From: Bdellovibrionales bacterium
GTDB lineage: Bacteria > Bdellovibrionota > Bacteriovoracia > Bacteriovoracales > Bacteriovoracaceae
NCBI GenBank assembly: GCA_018646675.1
Contig: JABGUH010000040.1
Location: 62,001-126,000 of the forward strand
Direction of reading: 5' to 3'
Length of the DNA stretch: 64,000 nucleotides
The first letter of the stretch is position 1. Every line of letters starts with the position of its first letter. A program made the translations under genes and the position numbers. The notes beneath the pieces are model-generated. The model searched no databases, was not told the DNA's origin, and worked only from the letters and a program-made list of their open reading frames with translations. Positions 8,023 through 18,735 of this stretch are shown here, piece after piece.

Positions 8023-9318
8023 CTAAGTAAGAGTTAAGTAATTAGTTAAAACTGACTTCTCTAAAATAAAGTCTGGTACCCTGACACGATAGAAAATCCC
8101 CTTTTCCATTGGCGTCCTCTTTAGAATGTTCGTTTTACTGGTCACCACCGAATGAGCAGCTCCATCACTATAAGGAATGAATAGTTCATAATGAGTCTGC
8201 TTATTAAGAAAGTAATCAATAATATCCGCTTTGAGCTGTTGCATGTCATTGCTGTCAAAACTTGAAACAAGAACACTGCCAGCGTGTTGTCGTTGAACTA
8301 TTTTGCCACGAAAACGATCAGTCAAAAGATCTTTTTTGTTAAAGACCACTAGCTGATCCTTCTCACCAACCCCAAGCTCCTGCAATACCGAGTGAGTAAC
8401 CTCCAAATGTTTTAAATAGTTGGGATCAGATATATCACAGATAATCACCAATAAATCTGCCTCTAGCGCAGACTCCAAAGTTGTTTTGAATCCATCAATT
8501 AAAGTGTTCGGCAGGTTGGAGATGAACCCCACGGTATCTATCATAATCATTGGTGGTTTGGTATCTGGATTCAACATGCGGTAACTAGAGTCCAAAGTAG
8601 CAAAAAGCTTATCCTCTTCCAACATATCTACTTGGCACAGGCGGTTCATAATAGAGGATTTGCCGGAGTTGGTATATCCCACCAAAGCCGCTGTCACCGC
8701 AACCTTTTGTCGACGTTTTTTCTGCTCTTTTCGGGAGATTACAACCGCAGTTAATTGCCGCTTTAAATGCTCCACTCTCTCTCGAATGATTCGACGGTCG
8801 AGCTCAATCTGTTGCTCTCCCTCACCACCTTTAACACCAATTCCTCCTCTTTGACGCCCTAAGTGGCCCCAAAAACCGGATAAGCGGGGAAGAATGTACT
8901 GCATCCGTGCAATCTCGATCTGCAGTTTTGCCTCTTTTGTTCGAGCATGAAGGGAGAAAATCTCTAAAATAATATGACATCGATCAATGACAGAAAGGCC
9001 GGTTATTTTCTTGATGTTTTTTATCTGTCCGGAGGTCAACTCAAAATCGAAGACCAAAAGAGAACTTCCGCCCTCCTTTGCACTGGTAGCAATTTCTTCC
9101 AGTTTCCCTCGTCCCAAAATCGTTCCTGCATTTATTTTTTTTAGATGTTGAGTATAGCTCTCTCCCTGCTCCAAACCAAGAGTACGCACCAGCTCTCCCA
9201 GCTCATAAAGCGAGTCCTCACTCTCCTTCTCTGTTGTATGTCCATTCATCCTGGGACTGATCACAGAGACCAGTGAGACCACACTCTGCTGATCAATATG
9301 AAACTCATTTTCTAACAT
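8023..9318 (-). CDS. hflX: HflX GTPase
   Basis: Ribosome-associated GTPase that splits or rescues stalled 70S ribosomes. The 431-residue protein has the N-terminal HflX domain (GTILGRGKLEEIA, then FDFELTSGQIKNI and VIDRCHIILEIF), the linker signature GFWGHLGRQRGGIGVKGGEGEQQIELDRR, and a GTPase domain with G1 GYTNSGKSS, G3 DTVGF and G4 FNKKDL. A longer C-terminal extension follows the G domain. It is the last gene of a minus-strand array that starts near 18060, 23 nt after the SNF2 gene. Confidence 0.93.
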   Translation of the reverse strand: MLENEFHIDQQSVVSLVSVISPRMNGHTTEKESEDSLYELGELVRTLGLEQGESYTQHLKKINAGTILGRGKLEEIATSAKEGGSSLLVFDFELTSGQIKNIKKITGLSVIDRCHIILEIFSLHARTKEAKLQIEIARMQYILPRLSGFWGHLGRQRGGIGVKGGEGEQQIELDRRIIRERVEHLKRQLTAVVISRKEQKKRRQKVAVTAALVGYTNSGKSSIMNRLCQVDMLEEDKLFATLDSSYRMLNPDTKPPMIMIDTVGFISNLPNTLIDGFKTTLESALEADLLVIICDISDPNYLKHLEVTHSVLQELGVGEKDQLVVFNKKDLLTDRFRGKIVQRQHAGSVLVSSFDSNDMQQLKADIIDYFLNKQTHYELFIPYSDGAAHSVVTSKTNILKRTPMEKGIFYRVRVPDFILEKSVLTNYLTLT

Positions 9319-9341
9319 AAATTGTGATTTTCCTTAAAAAC

Positions 9342-12300
9342 TTACTCAAACAATGACTCAAAATCCTTCATCGATAGCTTACCGGTAAAAAGACGATCGT
9401 CATTTTCCGGCAACAAATCATTAAAAAGTTCTCGTTTCCCCTCTTGTAGTTTTAAAACTTTCTCCTCCACCGATCCCTTAATAATTGGACGGTAAACTGT
9501 AAGTTTATTTTTCTGCCCAATTCGATGGGCCCGATCAATTGCCTGGGACTCTACTGCAGGATTCCACCAAGGGTCCATAATAAAAACATAACTGGCCGCC
9601 GTCAGGTTTAGTCCGACTCCACCCGCTTTTAGACTAATTAGAAAAATTGATGATTTTCCCTCTTGAAAGAAGTCCACTTCTCGTTGCCGTCTTTTAATCG
9701 TCTGACTTCCATCAATTCTGGATATGGTCCAATGTCGTTCACGTACCGCAGTCTGTATAATATCTAAGTAGGTGGTGAACTGAGAGAAGATAATTGTTTG
9801 ATGGCCCTCATTATGAATTTGATCCAACTGTTCCAACAAAAAATCAATCTTAGTCGAGACAATTTTTGAGGTAATAACCCCCTTAACCCCATCTGGCATC
9901 TCTCCACACTGCCAAAGGCAACTTTGGCGCAACTCCAACAACCCTTTTAATATCTCTCCATACTTGTAGCGAGAGGTGGCAACACTAATTCGAGCCTTAA
10001 CCCTTAACATGTTATTTTGATAATAGTCCATCTCTCCATCAGTCAGAGTCAGATAGACATCGTTTTGCTCCTTCGGGGGCAGCTCTGTTAATACTTGGGA
10101 TTTTGTTCTTCTTAAAATAAAGGGGCTGGCAACCCTTCTTGCTAACAAGCGATTTTTCTTGGTCGAAGTAGTTTTAATAAACTGTAAATCGCCCCAAATA
10201 CCCGGCATACTGAGATCTAAAATATTATAAAACTCCGCAAGGTCATTCTCAACGGGAGTACCGGTCAATGTAATGCGAAATTTCGCATTAATCAATCTGG
10301 CGGCGTATGCTCCGAGGGAGCGAACATTTTTTAGCTGCTGGACCTCATCCAAAATTAAGATATCAAACTTAATATGCTTCCATGTCTGTTCAACCTCTTT
10401 GCGTAGCATACCATAGCTGCTGATAATCACCTTAACATCATCGGGAATTTTTCTCCCATCACCATGATAAATATGTGGAACTATCTTGGAAAATTTTTGA
10501 AACTCCAACTCCCAATTAAGGATAATTGATACTGGACAGATAATAAGAACCCGCTCCAGCTGATCCATTAAACTATCTAACAGGGCAATAGTCTGGATGG
10601 TCTTACCTAGCCCCATATCATCTGCCAAGCATGCCCCCAGACGGTTTTTATAAAGAAAGTGCAACCAGTGATATCCTATTTTCTGGTAATCACGTAGTGT
10701 CTTCTCAAAGTACTCCGTCATCGGGTGTTGGGGGATTTCAGTCATCGTAGAGAGCGTATTACAAATTTCCAGCTCTTCATCGGTCATTGCCCCTTCAACT
10801 CCCAGCTTATTTAACTCAAAGAGTTCAAAAATACGTGAGCGATTAAAAGGGATAATAAAACCTTTGGCCTCGCCCTCATCTTCCCCTCCTCGCTTCTCCT
10901 TTAAGCGCTCGTACTGAACATATTTACGCATAAACTTTAACAGTTCTCGATGCTCGGGAGTAAGCAACACTAACCCATCACGGGTTAGGGCCATACCATC
11001 ATCAGTAGATGCTTGCTTGATTACCTCGATATCATAATCAGATATATTTAGCTTTAGATCAAACCAGTCTCCATAATGCTTTCGTCGTTCAAAAGAAATT
11101 CGAGAGTGCCAAAAAGATATATTTTTTCTCTGATAAAAGATTGTAATACCGAACGGAGAGACCATTTGCTGAAAAGAGGCAATCCCTCGAAAAAGCATAT
11201 TGGAGCTGACAGTAAAGCGCATGGTACGCTCCTCAGCGCGATACTCTGAATAACGAAAGAAATTCTCTCCAAATGATTTAAAAATAGCCTTGAGTAAAAG
11301 CTGTAGATTGAAATTTCCAATCTGACATAAATTACTCGTCTTGATGTCGTAGTCTATTGTATCTCGGTTGTTAATAGCATGGGAGATGACACGCATCCAC
11401 TCTTCACGTCGGCCACTAGCAAGCAGTGGTTTCTTGTAACGGTTGGAACTATTGTCATCCTCTAGTGAGTTGATAAAGGAGGTAATGAAATAGTAAGCAT
11501 CCTGTTTACGACGAAAGTGTCCCAATAAGCCATTATTGAAAGAGAAGGCAGAGATAAATGCAGGAACTGGAGCGAAGGTACCGTCCTCTGCTAAAAAATG
11601 AATATTAAAATTTAGCTGTCGAGGTTTATCACCAGGGTCGATCTCAATTGAAATTGAGCTGGGGATAACAGGAATTTCTTCTAGTGGCCGTCCCTCAATC
11701 TCTATTCCTAGGCTCTCCTCTAATCCCAGATATGTGCGGAGATCAATCAGATCATTAACTGCTAATCCTCCCTCCTGAAAACGCATCTGACGAATAAGTT
11801 CCTTAAATGCGGGAGAGAGTGAGAGCACCTCGCCCTTTTTCCAGTTGAATAGATAGATATGTTCAAAGATTGTGACCTCTTGAAATATCTCCTTGTCTGG
11901 AGACTCCCACTTAAAACGCAGTTCTGGATAGTAAGCTCCTCCACTACGGAAGCTATCCTCATCATCAGTCGCAAATTGAGGAGTCTGAGAGAGGATAATC
12001 AGACGTCCATCGATTGGTCGGGGAATGGGGAAATTAATCACCCTTCCGCTATAAAGTACATACTGTAAAGACGAGTAGGTAGAGTTTGGGCCAGCTCCTT
12101 CCAATTTATAAGGAGAAGCAATAATTGTTCCATACTCGACAACATTTACCCCCATTCCCCCAATCGACATAATTGGAGGTGTCGGGTGGTCGCGTTCAGG
12201 GAACAGGGAGTAATCGATCCTATCTCCCTCAGCGCTGTTGTAAAGATGAAATCCCAGAAATAGTGCTGCAATATGATGACAGTGCATCTCGCTGGTCCAG

Positions 12301-12557
12301 AGAAGACAATCGCAACGAGAGGAGATCGGCCCTTCAGGACTTCCCACTAATCTACGTTTATAGGAGAGTCGGGCCTGGAACGTTCGCCCATCACGAATAA
12401 TCCCTGAAACAATGTAGTAGTCATCACTCGATTTCGTGTATGAGATAGAGACAGATGCACTGCTCACCAACTTAGCAGCACTGACAACTTCAACCTGCGC
12501 AAAGTACTTTCCACAATCATTAATAATTGCGTCCGGTATACTACGCATCAAATCCAC
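9342..12557 (-). CDS. SNF2-family helicase-like ATPase with SWIM zinc finger
   Basis: A 1071-residue SWI2/SNF2 double-stranded-DNA translocase of the bacterial HepA/RapA-like group. Near the N-terminus a SWIM motif is intact: C82-x-C84-x8-C93-x-H95. A ~500-residue middle region of unknown fold follows. The ATPase core shows Walker A DDMGLGKT near 645, DEVQ (for DEAH) near 733, FSQFTTYLDI, and motif VI QAIDRAHRIGQ near 1010. These proteins remodel nucleoprotein or recycle RNA polymerase. Its start overlaps the stop of rpoD by one base, an intimate pairing of a sigma factor and a possible polymerase remodeler. The exact function is not known. Confidence 0.9.
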   Translation of the reverse strand: MDLMRSIPDAIINDCGKYFAQVEVVSAAKLVSSASVSISYTKSSDDYYIVSGIIRDGRTFQARLSYKRRLVGSPEGPISSRCDCLLWTSEMHCHHIAALFLGFHLYNSAEGDRIDYSLFPERDHPTPPIMSIGGMGVNVVEYGTIIASPYKLEGAGPNSTYSSLQYVLYSGRVINFPIPRPIDGRLIILSQTPQFATDDEDSFRSGGAYYPELRFKWESPDKEIFQEVTIFEHIYLFNWKKGEVLSLSPAFKELIRQMRFQEGGLAVNDLIDLRTYLGLEESLGIEIEGRPLEEIPVIPSSISIEIDPGDKPRQLNFNIHFLAEDGTFAPVPAFISAFSFNNGLLGHFRRKQDAYYFITSFINSLEDDNSSNRYKKPLLASGRREEWMRVISHAINNRDTIDYDIKTSNLCQIGNFNLQLLLKAIFKSFGENFFRYSEYRAEERTMRFTVSSNMLFRGIASFQQMVSPFGITIFYQRKNISFWHSRISFERRKHYGDWFDLKLNISDYDIEVIKQASTDDGMALTRDGLVLLTPEHRELLKFMRKYVQYERLKEKRGGEDEGEAKGFIIPFNRSRIFELFELNKLGVEGAMTDEELEICNTLSTMTEIPQHPMTEYFEKTLRDYQKIGYHWLHFLYKNRLGACLADDMGLGKTIQTIALLDSLMDQLERVLIICPVSIILNWELEFQKFSKIVPHIYHGDGRKIPDDVKVIISSYGMLRKEVEQTWKHIKFDILILDEVQQLKNVRSLGAYAARLINAKFRITLTGTPVENDLAEFYNILDLSMPGIWGDLQFIKTTSTKKNRLLARRVASPFILRRTKSQVLTELPPKEQNDVYLTLTDGEMDYYQNNMLRVKARISVATSRYKYGEILKGLLELRQSCLWQCGEMPDGVKGVITSKIVSTKIDFLLEQLDQIHNEGHQTIIFSQFTTYLDIIQTAVRERHWTISRIDGSQTIKRRQREVDFFQEGKSSIFLISLKAGGVGLNLTAASYVFIMDPWWNPAVESQAIDRAHRIGQKNKLTVYRPIIKGSVEEKVLKLQEGKRELFNDLLPENDDRLFTGKLSMKDFESLFE

Positions 12558-14302
12558 TAATTATTGTTTATGTAGGCTTTTAAAAGTTTCGAACGACTTG
12601 GATGACGAAGCTTTCTTAAGGCCTTAGCTTCAATCTGCCGAATTCTCTCTCTAGTGACAAAGAAATCCTGCCCAACCTCTTCCAAGGTATGGTCTGATTT
12701 TTCCCCGATACCAAAGCGCATCCTTAAGACCTTCTCCTCACGAGGGGTCAAGCTAGAGAGGACGCCTCGGGTCTGCTCCGCAAGAGTAACACTCGTAACA
12801 GCGTCTTGCGGGGAAATTATTTTTTTATCCTCAATGAAGTCACCAAGGTTGGAGTCTTCTTCCTCACCGATCGGTGTTTCCAGTGAGATCGGCTCCTTAG
12901 ATATTTTTTGTACCTTCTTCACCTTATCAACTGGCATCTCCATCCGTTCTGCAATCTCCTCAGAGGTTGGCTCTCGCCCTAACTCCTGGATCAGCTGTCT
13001 GGAACTCCTGACCATCTTATTAATTGTTTCGATCATATGAACTGGAATACGAATTGTTCTCGCTTGATCGGCAATCGCCCTAGTTATGGCTTGCCTAATC
13101 CACCAAGTAGCGTAAGTCGAGAACTTATATCCCCGACGATACTCAAACTTATCTACTGCCTTCATTAAACCGATATTTCCTTCCTGAATAAGATCAAGGA
13201 ATTGTAGACCACGATTAGTGTATTTTTTAGCGATTGAAACAACTAGACGTAAGTTTGCTTCCACCAGCTGAGATTTGGCATCATCGGCCTTCTTCTCACC
13301 CTTAAGAATAATATCGTATACCCGTTCGACATCCTCAAATTCCATGCCAGCTTCAATCGTAATTCGACGAAGTTTACGAAAGATATCCTCTTGGTTACGC
13401 ACCAACTGCTCAATCTTTGCGTCTGAGGTATAGAGGGTTTTGGCCAGCTGTCGCTTAAAGCTATCATCCTCCATTATTTGGCAATGAAGATCTCGATATG
13501 TCTCCACATCTTTTACTTCTAAAAAACGAAAGATGCGATTTTGCTGCTCAAATAGATCTTTAAACTGCAAGAAATATTTTTTAACTGGCTCAACAAAGCT
13601 ATTAATCTGTTTGCGGTTAAATGTTAGATCGGCGAGAATACTGGCAATTTCATCAAACTGCTTCTTTTGAGCCTTATTAAATGGCTTAAATGTTCCGTCC
13701 TCTCTAGCGGTCTCATCCAAAAGTGTTTTAATGTGATCAACAACCTCGCAGATCTGTCTCCCTTTGGCCATAATCTCCTTTTTGGGAGACTCATCATCCA
13801 GCCCTCGAATTGCCCCTTTAATAAACTCTTCTGGTGGATCAGCTTTCTCTATTTTATCCTTCAGTTTTACAATTTCTCGCAATGCATGAGTTGAAGCCAG
13901 GGCAGAAAGGATAATTTCCCGTTCTCCACCTTCAATCTCTTTAGCAATTGTTACCTCACCCTCACGAGTCAAAAGAGCAACCGACCCCATACGCTTCAAA
14001 TAAAGTTTAACTGGATCAGTGGAGACAGAGTTTAACTCTGCTCGCTCCTCTCGGGAAAGAGCATTATCAATCTGCTCACTGCCATCTAATCGAATTCCGC
14101 TATCATCATCACTGGCCTTAACCTGGATTTCGATTTTAGCATCCAATACCTTATTGATAATCAGATCTAATGAATCTACATCAACAAAGTTGGCAGGGAC
14201 TGCATCATTGATCTCTTCAGGAGTCAGATAACCTTGATCTCCTCCTTTCATCAATAATTTAGAAAACTCTTTAGAATTAATAAATGCTAAAGCGACTGAC
14301 AT
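12557..14302 (-). CDS. rpoD: RpoD, primary sigma-70 factor
   Basis: Housekeeping sigma factor, 581 residues. A short region 1.1 lies at the N-terminus, region 1.2 is [21 protein letters not shown], and a non-conserved acidic segment follows. Region 2 begins [19 protein letters not shown] near residue 348 and includes [20 protein letters not shown] (the -10 reading region). Region 4 contains [20 protein letters not shown] (the -35 helix-turn-helix). A ribosome site AGGAG lies ~10 nt before the ATG. It sits 13 nt after dnaG, the classical macromolecular-synthesis pairing, but rpsU is absent and trmB precedes dnaG. Confidence 0.97.
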   Translation of the reverse strand: MSVALAFINSKEFSKLLMKGGDQGYLTPEEINDAVPANFVDVDSLDLIINKVLDAKIEIQVKASDDDSGIRLDGSEQIDNALSREERAELNSVSTDPVKLYLKRMGSVALLTREGEVTIAKEIEGGEREIILSALASTHALREIVKLKDKIEKADPPEEFIKGAIRGLDDESPKKEIMAKGRQICEVVDHIKTLLDETAREDGTFKPFNKAQKKQFDEIASILADLTFNRKQINSFVEPVKKYFLQFKDLFEQQNRIFRFLEVKDVETYRDLHCQIMEDDSFKRQLAKTLYTSDAKIEQLVRNQEDIFRKLRRITIEAGMEFEDVERVYDIILKGEKKADDAKSQLVEANLRLVVSIAKKYTNRGLQFLDLIQEGNIGLMKAVDKFEYRRGYKFSTYATWWIRQAITRAIADQARTIRIPVHMIETINKMVRSSRQLIQELGREPTSEEIAERMEMPVDKVKKVQKISKEPISLETPIGEEEDSNLGDFIEDKKIISPQDAVTSVTLAEQTRGVLSSLTPREEKVLRMRFGIGEKSDHTLEEVGQDFFVTRERIRQIEAKALRKLRHPSRSKLLKAYINNN

Positions 14303-14315
14303 ATAAGATACACTC

Positions 14316-16229
14316 CTACTTTCCGGGGGATTTTATCCTAGATAATTTTTTTTGAATTTCCATTAGCTGAACCATCAAACGGTTCAACTCCTCCTCATTG
14401 GAACAGCAACTCTGCTTTCTCTTTAGCTCATCTCTTTTTGTAATTAGCTGTCCCCGCTGTAATTTCACACCTATATCGCATACTAAACGACCAACTATTC
14501 TATCACTAAGATTACGATGTTGATACCTAAATAGTGCACCACCAACGCACTCTTTCACTGCTAAGCCAAAGTCCTGCTGCTCCAATAATGCAGTGACAAA
14601 TCTTACATACTCAACTTGATCAATCTCTAAATAGAGATTACGCAATGCTATAGCATAACTTTTCACCGAAGTAGATACAATGAAATCCAATAGTTCCGTA
14701 AAATTTTCATGGGTTAAAAGCGTTGGGTTAGTAGTTATCTCAATCAACAGATTGCGCTCCGCAGCACTGAGGGGCGGGGGAGACTCTACAACGGGTGGAG
14801 CGAAACCCTCCTCCAGCGGTGGTCCCTCTTCAGATATAGGGGCCACTATCTGATGATTAGCGGTCTCACTCTGTACTCTGGTTGGACGGTGGGCGGCGGC
14901 ATTCGGCTTTTGACCCGCTAAAAATTTGAGGTAACTTTTCTGAATCTGCTCTGAAGTCGACTGTAACCCCAACCTCTTGCTAAGTACAAAAAGTCGCTCC
15001 AGGCCCATAAGGTCCTCTTTCAAGGGGGCAACTAGGGCAAAGGCTTGCTGCAATATTGCCAGCTTCTGATCTGAGATAGCAGGTATCGAATCTGGAATCA
15101 GGCCCTCCAATAGAAGATCCAACATGGTGGGTGAGTTCTCAATTAAAGAGGTCAGCTCCAGACGCCCAACCTCCCTTAAAAAATCATCTGGATCTTTATG
15201 AGGAGTGTAGGACAGATAACGTGGCAGTACCCCGTGCTCCATACAGAGTTGATTTATCCGCTCCATCGCCTTGATACCGGCGATATCACTATCTAAGCCG
15301 AGATAGATATTTTTGGTCAAAGATAGAATACGGGCGAGAGTCGCCTCAACCAATCCCACTCCCATTACCGCTAATGAGTTAGGAAATCCTGCATTATGAA
15401 GAGCGATCAGGTCCATCTGCCCCTCGACCAAAATGACAGCATCACTCTGACGAATGGCGCTCTTGGCCAGATGAAATCCGTAGAGCTGCTGCTTTTTGCT
15501 AAAACAGATAGACTCGCGGGAGTTGATATATTTTCCTCGACTCTCCTGCCCACTAGTCATGGCACGACCACTAAATGCGACTACCTGCCCACGTACATCC
15601 CAAATCGGAAACATCAAGCGCTCAGAAAATGTATCTGCCAGACCACCACCTTCCCACTTCTGCTGACGAATTAATCCAATTTTGATCGCCGACTGTAGCG
15701 CCTGTTTTCGATCTTGTGAATTAGGAATGGACTCTAAGTAAGGTACAATTACACTCCCTTTGGGGGCAATTCCGAGGTAAAAATGCTCCGCACTCTCCTC
15801 ACTCAACTTTCGCTCCAATAGGAAGTTATCAAAATCAGTACGACTACTTCCAACCGCAACTTTGCGATAGATCTGTGCAGCTTTAGAGAGAATCCTTAGG
15901 GCCATCTCCATTTCTGGAGACTCTGGGGAGCGCTTTGGTTGGTAGTCACTAAAATTGAGCCTTAAGATACCAGCAATCTCCTCCAAGGCTCCCATAAAAT
16001 CAAGATTTTGATGCTTCTCTACAAAAGTGATCGCATCTCCTCCAACCTGGCAGGCGAAACACATGAACAGCCCCTTGGAGTTATTTACTGTCAAAGAGGG
16101 GTTAGTATCAGCATGAAAAGGACATAGTCCCAGGTGCTGATGACCACGCTTTTGCAATGAAATATAATTTTCAATAATCCTGGAGATCGGCTCATCTTTG
16201 ATCTGCAGTTTTAGATCATCCAGTGTCAT
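14316..16229 (-). CDS. dnaG: DnaG primase
   Basis: Makes RNA primers for replication. The 637-residue protein has the N-terminal CHC2 zinc ribbon C36-x2-H39 ... C57-x2-C60 (CPFH and CFAC), the RNA-polymerase core, and a TOPRIM domain around residues 255-340 ([18 protein letters not shown], then [10 protein letters not shown]). The C-terminal DnaB-binding region follows a Pro/Glu-rich linker near 450-485. It is followed 13 nt later by rpoD and preceded 12 nt earlier by trmB, so all three are probably on one transcript. Confidence 0.96.
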   Translation of the reverse strand: MTLDDLKLQIKDEPISRIIENYISLQKRGHQHLGLCPFHADTNPSLTVNNSKGLFMCFACQVGGDAITFVEKHQNLDFMGALEEIAGILRLNFSDYQPKRSPESPEMEMALRILSKAAQIYRKVAVGSSRTDFDNFLLERKLSEESAEHFYLGIAPKGSVIVPYLESIPNSQDRKQALQSAIKIGLIRQQKWEGGGLADTFSERLMFPIWDVRGQVVAFSGRAMTSGQESRGKYINSRESICFSKKQQLYGFHLAKSAIRQSDAVILVEGQMDLIALHNAGFPNSLAVMGVGLVEATLARILSLTKNIYLGLDSDIAGIKAMERINQLCMEHGVLPRYLSYTPHKDPDDFLREVGRLELTSLIENSPTMLDLLLEGLIPDSIPAISDQKLAILQQAFALVAPLKEDLMGLERLFVLSKRLGLQSTSEQIQKSYLKFLAGQKPNAAAHRPTRVQSETANHQIVAPISEEGPPLEEGFAPPVVESPPPLSAAERNLLIEITTNPTLLTHENFTELLDFIVSTSVKSYAIALRNLYLEIDQVEYVRFVTALLEQQDFGLAVKECVGGALFRYQHRNLSDRIVGRLVCDIGVKLQRGQLITKRDELKRKQSCCSNEEELNRLMVQLMEIQKKLSRIKSPGK

Positions 16230-16241
16230 CTATTTTTTGCC

Positions 16242-16934
16242 CTACTTTCTAGCTTTTAGTACTAAAGCATTAATCGGTAACTGTTGCTCTAAAAATATCT
16301 GCTCAAACTTGGTGACAAAAGAGCAGAGAAAATGCTCTGAATATTCACTTCGCAAATCTGTGGACGAGAGGGTTATCTCAAATAGATCAGAGTGCTCTAA
16401 AACAACTTTCAACATCTGGTCAAAATATTCACGGTGATCAGTCTTAATATAGATCTCTCCACCATCACGCAACGCCTGGTGGGCCAAGGGCAAAAAATGG
16501 GTATTAAAAAGACGTTTCTTTCGTTGACGAGTTTTTGGCCATGGGTCGGGAAAGAAGTAATAAATACGATCTAGCTCTCCTGGTGCAAACAGGAAGGAGA
16601 TACGCTCCCCTTTGGCGCGTAAATAGCGAAAGGATCTATCTGAAATACGATCTAACTGTTTTGCCAGCGCATGGCTCCGCTTAAAACGATAATCCAAACC
16701 GATAAAATTAACCTCTGGGAATCTGCGACAATGATCCAACATAAAGTGGCCATAACCTGATCCGATCTCAAGATAGATCGGAGCTGACCGCTTGAAAACA
16801 TCTCGACACCAACTACCGCGAAAACCTTCCGCACTATGATCCGTCAATACAAAGTCGTCAAAAGACTCTAGCCGCCCGTGATAGGGATTCTTGTGAGTAT
16901 ATTTAAAATCTGATGAGTAACTCTTTTCAACCAT
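16242..16934 (-). CDS. trmB: TrmB, tRNA (guanine-N7)-methyltransferase
   Basis: SAM-dependent enzyme that makes m7G46 in the tRNA variable loop. The 230-residue protein shows the SAM motif LEIGSGYGHF near residues 51-60, the acidic end of strand 2 in NFIGLDYR, and the family hallmark YYFFPDPWPKTRQRKKR. IYIKTDHREYF matches the later TrmB strand. The start overlaps the aminotransferase gene by 8 nt and dnaG follows by 12 nt. Confidence 0.93.
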   Translation of the reverse strand: MVEKSYSSDFKYTHKNPYHGRLESFDDFVLTDHSAEGFRGSWCRDVFKRSAPIYLEIGSGYGHFMLDHCRRFPEVNFIGLDYRFKRSHALAKQLDRISDRSFRYLRAKGERISFLFAPGELDRIYYFFPDPWPKTRQRKKRLFNTHFLPLAHQALRDGGEIYIKTDHREYFDQMLKVVLEHSDLFEITLSSTDLRSEYSEHFLCSFVTKFEQIFLEQQLPINALVLKARK

Positions 16935-18060
16935 TCGTTTCCTGCTGCTCCCACTTACTAACCATCTCTATCACGTAATCAACCTGATCGTTAGTGAGAA
17001 ATGGGTGTAGCGGTAAAGAGATAGTAGTGCCACAAAACTCTCTCCCTGCATCCCCCTCCCCATTATACTGGGACAGAGTCAACTCATCACATAGTGCCTT
17101 TTGATAGAAAAGTGCAGTGTCAATTTCACACTTACCGAGATAGGCACGTAGTGAATCTCGCTCCTGTGAAGATGGAAGTAAAATAGGAAAGAGATGCCAA
17201 GAAGAGAGATCGACGAAACGCTTTGGCATGAAGCGTATTCTTTCCAAAGAGCTAAGTCCTTGACAGTAACGGCGGGCCACCTCCCGTCTTTTTTGAGTTA
17301 AAGAGGGAAGTTGGTCGAGCTTTAAATCTAGGATGGCTGCCTGTAAATGATCACAACGAGAGTTATAACCGATCAAAGCATGACCACTAGGTGTGCGGCC
17401 ATGATTCCGTAGCATAACAATCTTATCTACCAATGAGGTGTCATTTGTTACGATTGCTCCTGCATCACCAAAAGCAGAGAGATTTTTAGTGGGATAGAAT
17501 GAGTAGGTCACCAAGTTGTTAGAATCTCCAATCACTCGTCCCGGCTGGTGACAAGTTCCATGCGCTTGAGCAGCATCCTCAATAATGTGAGTGCCACAGG
17601 GCTGACAGATTACCTCCAGCTCCTTAATCGGTGCTGGCATTCCGTAGAGATGAACTGGAATAATCGCCTTGAGCTTCGGGCCATTTAAGGCTCGCTTTAG
17701 GGATTCTGGGTCCATTAAACAGGTCTTAGGGTCAACATCAATAAAGACAGGATGAGCACCAACATTAACTACTGCTTCGGCTGTAGCAAAAAAGGAGACT
17801 GATGGAATTCCGACTGGATCACCTGGGCCAACATCATATGCCCTAAGGCACAACTCCAGAGCATCAGTCCCATTTGCCACCAACATACAGTGTTTAGCCT
17901 GTTGGCTTAGAGCAAATTTCTGCTCAAATTGCTGATTATAGGCACCCTCAATAAAACTATTTTGCTCCATGATCTGAACAAAACGTTTCGTAGCTTCATC
18001 TTTAACACCTACAGGGTGCAAGTCACTGAAATTATGAAAGGAAACTCTCATTATTGCCAT
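16927..18060 (-). CDS. DegT/DnrJ/EryC1 aminotransferase, candidate GnnB
   Basis: PLP-dependent nucleotide-sugar aminotransferase of 377 residues. Visible are the phosphate-binding VANGTDALELCLRA near 57-70, the cofactor Asp in HIIEDAAQAHG, and the Schiff-base Lys in SFYPTKNLSAFGDAGA near residue 192. Sugar aminotransferases of this family include GnnB, which aminates UDP-3-keto-GlcNAc made by GnnA. A GnnA-like gene lies between lpxA and lpxB at the start of the window, so GnnB is the best candidate role. WecE-, VioA- or Arn-type activities are alternatives. The second ATG (18051) may be the real start. It heads the trmB-dnaG-rpoD-SNF2-hflX array. Confidence 0.65.
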   Translation of the reverse strand: MAIMRVSFHNFSDLHPVGVKDEATKRFVQIMEQNSFIEGAYNQQFEQKFALSQQAKHCMLVANGTDALELCLRAYDVGPGDPVGIPSVSFFATAEAVVNVGAHPVFIDVDPKTCLMDPESLKRALNGPKLKAIIPVHLYGMPAPIKELEVICQPCGTHIIEDAAQAHGTCHQPGRVIGDSNNLVTYSFYPTKNLSAFGDAGAIVTNDTSLVDKIVMLRNHGRTPSGHALIGYNSRCDHLQAAILDLKLDQLPSLTQKRREVARRYCQGLSSLERIRFMPKRFVDLSSWHLFPILLPSSQERDSLRAYLGKCEIDTALFYQKALCDELTLSQYNGEGDAGREFCGTTISLPLHPFLTNDQVDYVIEMVSKWEQQETNG

Positions 18061-18257
18061 CCGATCTGAATTATGAATATTGTTGAAATTCTAGCTAAAA
18101 TATATATATATGAATCACGACGCTTTTAAAACCTAATATTCGTCCCACATTTCCACATATCTCTGGACAAATAGCATCACCTAATATGAAGGGACCAACT
18201 GACGAAAAAAGAGTGTCCACCTCAAGTTTCTGTCGTTTAACTACCTGAAATTAATTA
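18061..18257. other. AT-rich intergenic region, probable promoter of the gnnB-to-hflX array
   Basis: No open frame of note on either strand. An alternating TA tract lies at about 18101-18112. The region must hold the promoter for the minus-strand array beginning at 18060, but I cannot pick a convincing -35/-10 pair. Confidence 0.3.
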
Positions 18258-18479
18258 CTAAGCGGCAGACATATCTGGAGAGCGGCGCATGGATTTTACC
18301 TGCTCAGCCAATTGTCCCTCTAGGACTTGATAAAATTCCATCCTCTGCCCATGAGGGTCACATCCCTCTGGTAGCGCAGCATAAATTACCTCACCATCGA
18401 CCTCAGTAAATGCGTACCAAGTAGCACCCATTTTTTGGAAAAGGATATCATTAATTGTATTGGAAGATTTGCTGCTCAT
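18258..18479 (-). CDS. Small uncharacterised protein (73 aa)
   Basis: Not recognised. The start is well supported by a near-perfect AGGAGG ribosome site (complement of 18485-18493 region) upstream of the ATG. The sequence is soluble and neutral, with a compact core (ATWYAFTEVDGEVIYAALPEG) and a helical C-terminus (RMEFYQVLEGQLAEQVKSM). There is no signal peptide or membrane span. It stands alone between the aminotransferase and the lipoprotein gene. Confidence 0.6.
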   Translation of the reverse strand: MSSKSSNTINDILFQKMGATWYAFTEVDGEVIYAALPEGCDPHGQRMEFYQVLEGQLAEQVKSMRRSPDMSAA

Positions 18480-18735
18480 CGATTGCCCTCCTAGCGTTCG
18501 GCCTCTATTCCTACAGCTTCTATGTCCTACCGATCGTCTGTTTGAGAGATAAATTAAGAAATAATGCGATAAACCATGAGAGCAGCAAAATATTCCATCT
18601 TCCCTGGCGGTTATGAAATAATTACCACCTAAAGCATTAAATTTCCAACCATAAGCTAAACTGCAGTATACAACTCAGATAACTTTTTTAATCACACAAA
18701 CGATTATGATTAATGTAACTATTTGAGAGCTATTT

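Noticed and set aside
12654-13040. 128-codon plus-strand frame antisense to rpoD
   Set aside because: Lies wholly inside the conserved sigma-70 regions 3-4 on the other strand, has no ribosome site and reads as low-complexity Ser/Leu; a shadow.
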